NCBI GenBank assembly: GCA_037893225.1
Contig: JAZGUH010000197.1
Coordinates: 1,612,001-1,676,000, forward strand
Reading direction: 5' to 3'
Length of the DNA: 64,000 bases
DNA from: Hippasteria phrygiana
Taxonomy: Eukaryota > Echinodermata > Asteroidea > Valvatida > Goniasteridae
This document shows positions 19,014 through 31,196 of this stretch, piece after piece (within the stretch, counting starts at the first letter, position 1; every line of letters starts with the position of its first letter). The translations under genes and the position numbers were made by a program. The notes under the pieces were generated by a model, which worked only from the letters and a program-made list of their open reading frames with translations, ran no database searches and was not told the DNA's origin.

Positions 19014-21762
19014 CTATGAAGCTGGCGATGGTCTGAAATTGTTGCCCTAGATCTAAGCTACCCATAAGTGTAAACATTACTGGATTTGGTCAAAATTCAA
19101 TTATGAACAGGGAAAGGAGGGGCGTTCATCTGGAAATTTGGCAAACCTTAAACAATCACAATACAGTAACCGGAGAACGCACACAGAGTTCACGGGAAGA
19201 ACTTTTTTGCGAGGTTTAAATTTTCTCCAAGAGTTCCAACGCTATGAAGCTGACGATGGTCTCAAATTGTAGCGCTAGATCTAAGCTACACATACTTGTA
19301 AAAAATACTGGATTTGGTAAATATTCCATTGAATTATGAACATGGAAAGGAGGGGCAATCGCCTGGAAATTTGGCAAACTTTAAGCTGTCACAATGCAGT
19401 TCACTTGAAAGAAATCTGTTGCGAGGTTCGAATTTTCTAGAAGAGTTCTAACGCTATGAGGCTGGCGATGTTCTCAAATTGTTGCGCTAGATCTAAGCTA
19501 CCCATACGTGTAAAAAATACTGGATTTGGTCAACATTCAAATATGAACAGAGAAAGGAGGGGCGTTCATCTGGAAATTTGGCAAACCTTAAACAATCACA
19601 ATACAGTAACCGGAGAACGCACACAGAGTTCACGGGAAGAACCTTTTTGCGAGGTATAAATTTTCTCCAAGAGTTCAAACGCTATGAAGCTGGCGATGGT
19701 CTCAAATTGTAGCGCTAGATCTAAGCTACACATACGTGTAAAAATTACTGGATTTGGTCAATATTCCATTCAATTGTGAGCAAGGAAAGGAGGGGGCGAT
19801 CGCCAGGAAATTTGGCAAACTTTAAGCTGTCACAATGCAGTAAATGGGAGAACGCACATAGAGTTCACGGGAAGAAGTTTTTAGCGAGTTTTGAATTTTC
19901 TCGAAGAGTTATAACGCTATGAAGCTGGCGATGGTCTGAAATTGTGGCGCTAGATCTAAGCTACCCCTCAGTGTAAACATTACTGGATTTGGTCAAAATT
20001 CAATTATGAACAGGGAAAGGAGGGGCGATCGCCTTTAAATTTGGCAAACTTTAAGCTATGAGGCTGGCGACGTTCTCAAATTGTTGCGCTAGATCTAAGC
20101 TACCCATACGTGTAAAAAATACTGGATTTGGTCGAAATTAAAATATGAACAGGGAAAGGAGGGGCGTTCATCTGGAAAGTTGGCAAACCTTAAACAATCA
20201 CAATACAGTAACCGGAGAACGCACACAGAGTTCACGGGAAGAAGTATTTTTCGAGTTTTAAGTTTTCTCGAAGGGTTCGAACGCTATGAAGCTGGCGATG
20301 GTCTCAAATTGTAGCGCTAGATCTAAGCTACACATACGTGTAAAAATTACTGGATTTGGTCAATATTCCATTCAATTGTGAGCAAGGAAATGAGGGGCGA
20401 TCGCCTGGAAATTTGGCAAACTTTAAGCTGTCACAATGCAGTTCACTTGAAAGAAATCTGTTGCGAGGTTCGAATTTTCTCGAAGAGTTCTAACGCTATG
20501 AGGCTGGCGATGTTCTCAAATTGTTGCGCTAGATCTAAGCTACCCATACGTGTAAAAAATACTGGATTTGGTCAACATTCAAATATGAACAGAGAAAGGA
20601 GGGGCGTTCATCTGGAAATTTGGCAAACCTTAAACAATCACAATACAGTAACCGGAGAACGCACACAGAGTTCACGGGAAGAACTTTTTTGCGAGGTATA
20701 AATTTTCTCCAAGAGTTCAAACGCTTTGAAGCTGGCGATGGTCTCAAATTGTAGCGCTAGATCTAAGCTACACATACTTGTAAAAAATACTGGATTTGGT
20801 AAATATTCCAATGAATTATGAACATGGAAAGGAGGGGCGACCGCCTTTAAATTTGGCAAACTTTAAGCTGTCACAATGCAGTTCACTTGAAAGAAATCTG
20901 TTGCGAGGTTTGAATTTTCTCGAAGAGTTCTAACGCTATGAGGCTGGCGATGTTCTCAAATTGTTGCGTTAGATCTAAGCTACCCATACGTGTAAAAAAT
21001 TCTGGATTTGGTCAACATTTAAATATGAACAGAGAAAGGAGGGGCGTTTAACTGGAAAGTTGGCAAACCTTAAACAGTCACAATACAGTAAACGGAAGAA
21101 CGCACACAGAATTCACGGGAAGAAGTTTTTTTTCGAGTTTTCAATTTTCTCGAAGAGTTATAACGCTATGAAGCTGGCGATGGTCTGAAATTGTTGCGCT
21201 AGATCTAAGCTACCCATAAGTGTAAACATTACTGGATTTGGTCAAAATTCAATTATGAACAGGGAAAGGAGGGGCGTTCATCTGGAAATTTGGCAAACCT
21301 TAAACAATCACAATACAATAACCGGAGAACGCACACAGAGTTCACGGGAAGAACGTTTTTGCGAGGTTTAAATTTTCTCCAAGAGTTCCAACGCTATGAA
21401 GCTGGCGATGGTCTCAAATTGTAGCGCTAGATCTAAGCTACACATACTTGTCAAAAATACTGGATTTGGTAAATATTCCATTGAATTATGAACATGGAAA
21501 GGAGGGGCGATCGCCTGGAAATGTCGCAAACTTTAAGCTGTCACAATGCAGTTCACTTGAAAGAAATCTGTTGCGAGGTTTGAATTTTCTCGAAGAGTTC
21601 TAACGCTATGAGGCTGGCGACGTTCTCAAATTGTTGCGCTAGATCTAAGCTACCCATACGTGTAAAAAATACTGGATTTGGTCGAAATTAAAATATGAAC
21701 AGGGAAAGGAGGGGCGTTCATCTGGAAAGTTGGCAAACCTTAAACAATCACAATACAGTAAC
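19014..21762. repeat. Satellite A, dimeric higher-order part (228+212 bp)
   Basis: From 19014 rightwards the spacings largely alternate 228 and 212: 19014-19242-19454-19682, 20056-20284-20496-20724-20936 and 21166-21394-21606. The 212-bp member lacks the stretch between the CAATGCAG and TTCACTTGAAAG phrases. The left half instead uses 234/235-bp monomers with occasional 203/204-bp ones. Confidence 0.8.
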
Positions 21763-24700
21763 ATGAGTGTACATGCTATACAATGGACTAGCCGAGACCC
21801 CCACCACGCAACTTGGGCCCTAAATGAGGGCGTTTTTCGGTCTGACGTTGAACAAAATTGCGCACAATCTTGATACTGATTGAAAGAGGGACTCATCAGC
21901 AACATCCAGACCAGTCTCCAGCTCCTCAGACCCAAGTTCAGCCAAATGATGGCCGAGATAAGCGACTAGGTTTTTAAACCAATTTGTCTGCATTCAAGCA
22001 TAAGTGCACATGCTATACAATGGACTAGCCGAGACCCCACTACGCAACTTGGGCCCCAAAGGAGGGCGTTTTTCGGTCTGACATTGAACGAAATTGTGCA
22101 CAATCTTGATACTGATGGAAAGAGGGACTCATTAGCAACATCCAAACCAATCACCAGCTCCACAGACGCCAGTTCAGCCGAGTGATGGCCGAGACAAGCG
22201 AGTATTTTTGTTCGAACTGATTTTTTCTGCATTCCTGCATGAGTGTACATGCTATACAACGGACTAGCCGAGACCCCCACCACGCAACTTGGGCCCCAAA
22301 TGAGGGTGTTTTTCGGTCTGACGTTGAACAAAATTGCGCACAACCTTGATACTGATTGAAAGAGGGACTCATCAGCAACATCCAGACCAATTTCCAGCTC
22401 CACAGCCCCAGGTTAGCCGAATGATGGCCGAGACAAGCGAGTAAGTTTTTCGAACGAATTTTTCTGCATTCCCGCAAAAGTGCACATGCTATACAATGGA
22501 CTAGACGAGACCCCCACCACGCAACTTGGGCCCCAAATGAGGACGTTTTTTGATCTGATGTTGAACAAAATTGCGCACAATCTGGATACTGTTGGAAAGA
22601 GGGACTCATTAGCAACATCCAAACCAATCACCAGCTCCTCAGACCTCATTTTAGCCGAATGATGCTGGACATAAGCGAGTAGGTTTTTCGAACGAATTTT
22701 TCTGCATTCCCGCATGAGTGTACATGCTATACAATGGACTAGACGAGAACCCCATCACCAAAGAGGGCGTTTTTCGGTCTGACTTTAAACGAAACTGCGT
22801 ACAATCTTGATACTGATGGAAAGAGGGACTCATCAGCAACATCCAGACCAATCCCCAGCTCCTAAGACCCAAGTTCAGCCAAATGATGGCCGAGATAAGC
22901 GAGTAGGTTTTTTAAACTGATTTTATTCCATTCCCGCATCAGTGCACTTGCTATACAATGGACTAGCCGAGACCCCCACTACGCAACTTAAGCCCCAAAT
23001 GAGGGCGTTTTTCGGTCTGACATTGAACGAAATTGCGCACAATCTTGATTCTGTTGGAAAGAGGGACTCCTCAGCAACATCCATACCAATTTCCAGCTCC
23101 ACAGACGCCAGTTCAGCCGAATGATGGCCAAGATAAGCGAGTATTTTTATTCGAACTGATTTTTTCTGCATTTCCGCATGATTGTACATGCTATACAATG
23201 GACTAGCCGAGACCCCCCACCACGCAACTTGGGCCCTAAATTAGGGCGTTTTTCGGTCTGACGTTGAACAAAATTGCGCACAATCTTGATACTGATTGAA
23301 AGAGGGACTCATCAGCAACATCCAGACCAGTCTCCAGCTCCTCAGACCCAAGTTCAGCCAAATGATGGCCGAGATAAGCGACTAGGTTTTTAAACCAATT
23401 TGTCTGCATTCCCGCATAAGTGCACATGCTATACAATGGACTAGCCGAGACCCCCACTACGCAACTTGGGCCCCAAAGGAGGGCGTTTTTCGGTCTGACA
23501 TTGAACGAAATTGCGCACAATCTTGATACTGATGGAAAGAGGGACTCATTAGCAACATCCAAACCAATCACCAGCTCCTCAGACCTCATTTCAGCCAAAT
23601 GATTTCGGACATAAGCGAGTAGGTTTTACGAACTAACTTTTCTGCATTCACATGCTATACAATGGACTAGCCGAAACTCCCTCCCCCCCCCAACGCAACT
23701 TGGGCCCCAAATTAAGGCGCTTTTCGATCTGATGTTGAACGAAATTGCGCACAATCTTGATACTGTTGGAAAGAGAGACTCCTCAGCAACATCCCGACCA
23801 ATTTCCAGCTCCACAGACGCCAGTTCAGCCGAATGATGGCCGAGATAAGCGAGTATTTTCTTTTGAACTGATTTTTTCTGCATTCCCGCATGAGTGTACA
23901 TGCTATACAATGGACTAGCCGAGACCCCCACCACGCAACTTGGGCCCCAAATGAGGGCGTTTTTCGGTCTGACATTGAACGAAAATGCGCACAATCTTGA
24001 TACTGTTGGAAAGAGAGTCTCCTCAGCAACATCCCGACCAATTTCCAGCTCCTCAGACGCCAGTTCAGCCGAATGATTGCCGAGATAAGCGAGTATTTTT
24101 TTTGGAACTGATTTTTTCTGAATTCCCGCATGAGTGTACATGCTATACAATGGACTAGCCGAGACCCCCACTACGCAACTTGGGCCCCAAAGGAGGGCGT
24201 TTTTCGGTCTGACATTGAACGAAATTGCACACAATCTTGATACTGATGGAAAGAGGGACTCCTCAGCAACATCCCGACCAATTTCCCGCTCCACAGACGC
24301 CAGTTCAGCCGAGTGATGGCCGAGATAAGCGAGTATTTTTTTTTGAACTGATTTTTTCTGAATTCCCGCATGAGTGTAAATGCTATACAATGGACTAGCC
24401 GAGACCCCCACTACGCAACTTGGGCCCCAAAGGAGGGCGTTTTTCGGTCTGACATTGAACGAAATTGCGCACAATCTTGATACTGATGGAAAGAGGGACT
24501 CCTCAGCAACATCCAGACAAATTTCCAGCTCCACAGACGCCAGTTTAGCCGAATGATTGCCGAGATAAGCGAGTATTGTTTTTCGAACTGATTTTTTCTA
24601 CATTCCCGCATGTGTGTACATGCTATACAATGGACTAGCCGAGAACCCCACCACCAAATGAGGGCGTTTTTCGATCTGATGTTGAACGAAATTGCGCACA

Positions 24701-25310
24701 ATCTTGATACTGTTGGAAAGAGGGACTCCTCAGCAACATCCAGACCAATCCCCAGCTCCTCAGACCCAAGTTCAGCCAAATGATGGCCGAGATAAGCGAG
24801 TAGGTTTTTTAAACTAATTTTTCTCCATTCCCGCATAAGTGCACTTGCTATACAATGGACTAGCCGAGACCCCCACCACCCAACTTGGGCCCCAAATGAG
24901 GGCGTTTTTCGGTCTGACATTGAACGAAATTGCGCACAATCTTGATACTGTCGGAAAGAGGGACGCATCAGCAACATCCAGACCAATCCCCAGCTCCTCA
25001 GACCCAAGTTCAGCTAAATGATGGCCGAGACAAGCGAGTAGGTTTTTTAAACTAATTTTTCTCCATTCCCGCATAAGTGCACTTGCTATACAATGGACTA
25101 GCCCAGACATCCACCACGCAACTTGGGCCCCAAATGAGGACGTTTTTCGGTCTGACATTGAACGAAATTGCGCACAATCTTGATACTGTTGGAAAGAGGG
25201 ACTCCTTAGCAACATCCATACCAATTTCCAGCTCCGCAGGCCCAAGTTCAGCCAAATGATGGCCGAGATACGCGAGTAGTTTTTTTTTCGAACTGATTTT
25301 GTCTCCATTC
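21763..25310. repeat. Satellite B, diverged edge
   Basis: Monomers here differ from one another by many substitutions and small indels and do not follow the Q-S-P-R-P'-R' order. One monomer has an expanded C run near 23688-23697. This is the expected state of a satellite margin where homogenisation is weaker. Confidence 0.8.
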
Positions 25311-27910
25311 CCGCATGAGTGTACATGCTAAACAATGGACTAGCCGAGACCCCCACCATGCAACTTGGGCCCCAAATGAGGGCGTTTTTCGGTCTGACAT
25401 TGAACGAAAATCCGCACAATCTTGATTCTGTTGGAAAGAGGGACTCCTCAGCAAAATCCCGACCAATTTCCAGCTCCTCAGACGCCAGTTCAGCCGAATG
25501 ATGGCCGAGATAAGCGAGTATTTTTTTTCGAACTGATTTTTTCTGCATTCCCGCATGAGTGTACATGCTATACAATGGACTAGCCGAGACCCCCATCATG
25601 CAACTTGGGCCCCAAATGAGGGCGTTTTTCGGTCTGACATTGAACGAAAATGCGCACAATCTTGATACTGTTGGAAAGAGGGACTCCTCAGCAACATCCA
25701 GACCAATTTCCAGCTCCTCAGTCGCCAGTTCAGCCGAATGATTGCCGAGAAAAGCGAGTATTTTTTTTCGAACTTATTTTTTCTACTTTCCCGCATGAGT
25801 GTACATGCTATACAATGGACTAGCCGGGAACCCCACGACCAAATGAGGGCGTTTTTCGGTCTGACGTTGAACGAAACTGCGCACAATCTTGATACTGATG
25901 GAAAGAGGGACTCATCAGCAACATCCAGACAATCCCCAGCTCCTCAGACCCAAGTTCAGCTAAATGATGGCCGAGATAAGCGAGTATTTTTTTTTGAACT
26001 GATTTTTTCTGAATTCCCGCATGAGTGTAAATGCTATACAATGGACTAGCCGAGACCCCCACTACGCAACTTGGGCCCCAAAGGAGGGCGTTTTTCGGTC
26101 TGACATTGAACGAAATTGCGCACAATCTTGATACTGATGGAAAGAGGGACTCCTCAGCAACATCCCGACCAATTTCCAGCTCCACAGACGCCAGTTCAGC
26201 CGAATGATGGCCGAGATAAGCGAGTATTTTTTTTCGAACTGATTTTTTCTGCATTCCCGCAGGAGTGTACATGCTATACAATGGACTAGCCGAGAACCCC
26301 ACCACCAAATGAGGGCGTTTTTCGGTCTGACGTTGACCGAAACTGCGCACAATCTTGATACTGATGGAAAGAGGGACTCATCAGCAACATCCAGACCAAT
26401 CCCCAGCTCCTCAGACCCAAGTTCAGCCAAATGATGGCCGAGATAAGTGAGTAGGTTTTTTAAACTAATTTTTCTCCATTCCCGCATAAGTGCACTTGCT
26501 ATACAATGGACTAGCCGAGACCCCCACCACGCAACTTGGGCCCTAAATGAGGGCGCTTTTCGGTCTGACATTGAACGAAATTGCGCACAATCTTGATACT
26601 GTTGGAAAGAGGGACTCCTCAGCAACATCCATACCAATTTCCAGCCCCGCAGGCCCAAGTTCAGCCAAATGATGGCCGAGATAAGCGAGTATTCTTTTTT
26701 CCGAACTGATTTTGTCTGCATTCCCGCATGAGTGTACATGCTATACAATGGACTAGCCGAGACCCCCACCACGCAACTTGGGCCCCAAAGGAGGGCGTTT
26801 TTTCGGTCTGACATTGAACGAAAATGCGCACAATCTTGATACTGTTGGAAAGAGAGACTCCTCAGCAACATCCAGACCAATTTCCAGCTCCTCAGTCGCC
26901 AGTTCAGCCGAATGATTGCCGAGAAAAGCGAGTATTTTTTTTCGAACTGATTTTTTCTACTTTCCCGCATGAGTGTACATGCTATACAATGGACTAGCCG
27001 GGAACCCCACCACCAAATGAGGGCGTTTTTCGGTCTGACGTTGAACGAAACTGCGCACAATCTTGATACTGATGGAAAGAGGGACTCATCAGCAACATCC
27101 AGACAATCCCCAGCTCCTCAGACCCAAGTTCAGCTAAATGATGGCCGAGATAAGCGAGTAGGTTTTTTAAACTAATTTTTCTCCATTCCCGCATAAGTGC
27201 ACTTGCTATACAATGGACTAGCCGAGACATCCACCATGCAACTTGGGCCCCAAATGAGGGCGTTTTTCGGTCTGACATTGAACGAAATTGCGCACAATCT
27301 TGATACTGTTGGAAAGAGGGACTCCTCAGCAACATCCATACCAATTTCCAGCTCCGCAGGCCCAAGTTCAGCCAAATGATGGCCGAGATAAGCGAGTAGT
27401 TTTTTTTCCGAACTGATTTTGTCTGCATTCCCGCATGAGTGTACATGCTAAACAATGGACTAGCCGAGACCCCCACCATGCAAATTGGGCCCCAAATGAG
27501 GGCGTTTTTCGGTCTGACATTGAACGAAAATGCGCACAATCTTGATACTGTTGGAAAGAGGGACTCCTCAGCAAAATCCCGACCAATTTCCAGCTCCTCA
27601 GACGCCAGTTCAGCCGAATGATGGCCGAGATAAGCGAGTATTTTTTTTCGAACTGATTTTTTCTGCATTCCCGCATGAGTGTACATGCTATACAATGGAC
27701 TAGCCGAGACCCCCACCATGCAACTTGGGCCCCAAATGAGGGCGTTTTTCGGTCTGACATTGAACGAAAATGCGCACAATCTTGATACTGTTGGAAAGAG
27801 GGACTCCTCAGCAACATCCCGACCAATTTCCAGCTCCTCAGACGCCAGTTCAGCCGAATGATGGCCGAGATAAGCGAGTATTTTTTTTCGAACTGATTTT
27901 TTCTGCATTC
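25310..27910. repeat. Satellite B, 2,600-bp tandem duplication, copy 1
   Basis: Every monomer landmark recurs 2,600 bp to the right, for example 25559/28159, 26062/28662 and 27197/29797. The two copies differ by only a handful of bases, such as T at 25775 against G at 28375. Confidence 0.85.
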
Positions 27911-30510
27911 CCGCATGAGTGTACATGCTATACAATGGACTAGCCGAGACCCCCACCATGCAACTTGGGCCCCAAATGAGGGCGTTTTTCGGTCTGACAT
28001 TGAACGAAAATCCGCACAATCTTGATTCTGTTGGAAAGAGGGACTCCTCAGCAAAATCCCGACCAATTTCCAGCTCCTCAGACGCCAGTTCAGCCGAATG
28101 ATGGCCGAGATAAGCGAGTATTTTTTTTCGAACTGATTTTTTCTGCATTCCCGCATGAGTGTACATGCTATACAATGGACTAGCCGAGACCCCCATCATG
28201 CAACTTGGGCCCCAAATGAGGGCGTTTTTCGGTCTGACATTGAACGAAAATGCGCACAATCTTGATACTGTTGGAAAGAGGGACTCCTCAGCAACATCCA
28301 GACCAATTTCCAGCTCCTCAGTCGCCAGTTCAGCCGAATGATTGCCGAGAAAAGCGAGTATTTTTTTTCGAACTGATTTTTTCTACTTTCCCGCATGAGT
28401 GTACATGCTATACAATGGACTAGCCGGGAACCCCACGACCAAATGAGGGCGTTTTTCGGTCTGACGTTGAACGAAACTGCGCACAATCTTGATACTGATG
28501 GAAAGAGGGACTCATCAGCAACATCCAGACAATCCCCAGCTCCTCAGACCCAAGTTCAGCTAAATGATGGCCGAGATAAGCGAGTATTTTTTTTTGAACT
28601 GATTTTTTCTGAATTCCCGCATGAGTGTAAATGCTATACAATGGACTAGCCGAGACCCCCACTACGCAACTTGGGCCCCAAAGGAGGGCGTTTTTCGGTC
28701 TGACATTGAACGAAATTGCGCACAATCTTGATACTGATGGAAAGAGGGACTCCTCAGCAACATCCCGACCAATTTCCAGCTCCACAGACGCCAGTTCAGC
28801 CGAATGATGGCCGAGATAAGCGAGTATTTTTTTTCGAACTGATTTTTTCTGCATTCCCGCAGGAGTGTACATGCTATACAATGGACTAGCCGAGAACCCC
28901 ACCACCAAATGAGGGCGTTTTTCGGTCTGACGTTGACCGAAACTGCGCACAATCTTGATACTGATGGAAAGAGGGACTCATCAGCAACATCCAGACCAAT
29001 CCCCAGCTCCTCAGACCCAAGTTCAGCCAAATGATGGCCGAGATAAGTGAGTAGGTTTTTTAAACTAATTTTTCTCCATTCCCGCATAAGTGCACTTGCT
29101 ATACAATGGACTAGCCGAGACCCCCACCACGCAACTTGGGCCCTAAATGAGGGCGCTTTTCGGTCTGACATTGAACGAAATTGCGCACAATCTTGATACT
29201 GTTGGAAAGAGGGACTCCTCAGCAACATCCATACCAATTTCCAGCCCCGCAGGCCCAAGTTCAGCCAAATGATGGCCGAGATAAGCGAGTATTCTTTTTT
29301 CCGAACTGATTTTGTCTGCATTCCCGCATGAGTGTACATGCTATACAATGGACTAGCCGAGACCCCCACCACGCAACTTGGGCCCCAAAGGAGGGCGTTT
29401 TTTCGGTCTGACATTGAACGAAAATGCGCACAATCTTGATACTGTTGGAAAGAGAGACTCCTCAGCAACATCCAGACCAATTTCCAGCTCCTCAGTCGCC
29501 AGTTCAGCCGAATGATTGCCGAGATCAGCGAGTATTTTTTTTCGAACTGATTTTTTCTACTTTCCCGCATGAGTGTACATGCTATACAATGGACTAGCCG
29601 GGAACCCCACCACCAAATGAGGGCGTTTTTCGGTCTGACGTTGAACGAAACTGCGCACAATCTTGATACTGATGGAAAGAGGGACTCATCAGCAACATCC
29701 AGACAATCCCCAGCTCCTCAGACCCAAGTTCAGCTAAATGATGGCCGAGATAAGCGAGTAGGTTTTTTAAACTAATTTTTCTCCATTCCCGCATAAGTGC
29801 ACTTGCTATACAATGGACTAGCCGAGACATCCACCATGCAACTTGGGCCCCAAATGAGGGCGTTTTTCGGTCTGACATTAAACGAAATTGCGCACAATCT
29901 TGATACTGTTGGAAAGAGGGACTCCTCAGCAACATCCATACCAATTTCCAGCTCCGCAGGCCCAAGTTCAGCCAAATGATGGCCGAGATAAGCGAGTAGT
30001 TTTTTTTCCGAACTGATTTTGTCTGCATTCCCGCATGAGTGTACATGCTAAACAATGGACTAGCCGAGACCCCCACCATGCAAATTGGGCCCCAAATGAG
30101 GGCGTTTTTCGGTCTGACATTGAACGAAAATGCGCACAATCTTGATACTGTTGGAAAGAGGGACTCCTCAGCAAAATCCCGACCAATTTCCAGCTCCTCA
30201 GACGCCAGTTCAGCCGAATGATGGCCGAGATAAGCGAGTATTTTTTTTCGAACTGATTTTTTCTGCATTCCCGCATGAGTGTACATGCTATACAATGGAC
30301 TAGCCGAGACCCCCACCATGCAACTTGGGCCCCAAATGAGGGCGTTTTTCGGTCTGACATTGAACGAAAATGCGCACAATCTTGATACTGTTGGAAAGAG
30401 GGACTCCTCAGCAACATCCCGACCAATTTCCAGCTCCTCAGACGCCAGTTCAGCCGAATGATGGCCGAGATAAGCGAGTATTTTTTTTCGAACTGATTTT
30501 GTCTGCATTC
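27910..30510. repeat. Satellite B, 2,600-bp tandem duplication, copy 2
   Basis: This is directly adjacent to copy 1 and carries the same monomer order with matching private variants. Boundaries are accurate to about one monomer because the edges fall in near-identical sequence. Confidence 0.85.
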
Positions 30511-31196
30511 CCGCAGGAGTGTACTAGCCGAGAACCCCACCACCAAATGAGGGCGTTTTTCGGTCTGACATTGAACGAAATTGCGCACAATCTTGATACT
30601 GTTGGAAAGAGGGACTCCTCAGCAACATCCATACCAATTTCCAGCTCCGCAGGCCCAAGTTCAGCCAAATGATGGCCGAGATAAGCGAGTATTCTTTTTT
30701 CCGAACTGATTTTGTCTGCATTCCCGCATGAGTGTACATGCTATACAATGGACTAGCCGAGACCCCCACCATGCAACTTGGGCCCCAAAGGAGGGCGTTT
30801 TTCGGTCTGACATTGAACGAAAATGCGCACAATCTTGATACTGTTGGAAAGAGGGACTCCTCAGCAACATCCCGACCAATTTCCAGCTCCTCAGACGCCA
30901 GTTCAGCCGAATGATGGCCGAGATCAGCGAGTATTTTTTTTCGAACTGATTTTGTCTGCATTCCCGCATGAGTGTACATGCTATACAATGGACTAGCCGA
31001 GAACCCCACCACCAAAGAGGGCGTTTTTCGGTCTGACGTTGAACGAAACTGCGCACAATCTTGATACTGATGGAAAGAGGGACCTCATCAGCAACATCCA
31101 GACCAATCCCCAGCTCCTCAGACCCAAGTTCAGCCAAATGATGGCAGAGATAAGCGAGTAGGTTGTTTAAACTAATTTTTCTCCATTCCCGCATAA
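29797..31196. repeat. Higher-order repeat unit, 1,400-bp form (16-bp deletion)
   Basis: The monomer order is Q-S-P-R-P'-R' as in the 1,416-bp unit, but the R monomer at 30524 lacks the 16 bases ATGCTATACAATGGAC between GTAC and TAGCC. That accounts exactly for the shorter length. Confidence 0.85.

Larger units (their letters stand above)
16848..21762. repeat. Satellite A: tandem array, monomer about 203-235 bp
   Basis: Head-to-tail copies are marked by the phrase CGCTATGAnGCTGGCGATGG. Twenty-two anchors lie at 16971, 17205, 17440, 17675, 17878, 18113, 18341, 18575, 18810, 19014, 19242, 19454, 19682, 19917, 20056, 20284, 20496, 20724, 20936, 21166, 21394 and 21606. Spacings are 203-235 bp except one of 139 bp. 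Nearly every monomer holds a BglII site (AGATCT) in GCTAGATCTAAGC. Variants differ by short deletions, for example loss of about 32 bp in the spacer after ATTACTGGATT. Open frames of up to 107 codons are incidental. The array starts inside a monomer at 16848 and ends abruptly at satellite B. Confidence 0.95.

Noticed and set aside
27679..27861. Recurring 60-codon plus-strand frame in nearly every satellite B monomer
   Set aside because: It starts at GTG rather than ATG, ends at a stop fixed in the monomer (GAATGATGG), overlaps the antisense frames and has no signal or domain. It is a by-product of tandem copying.
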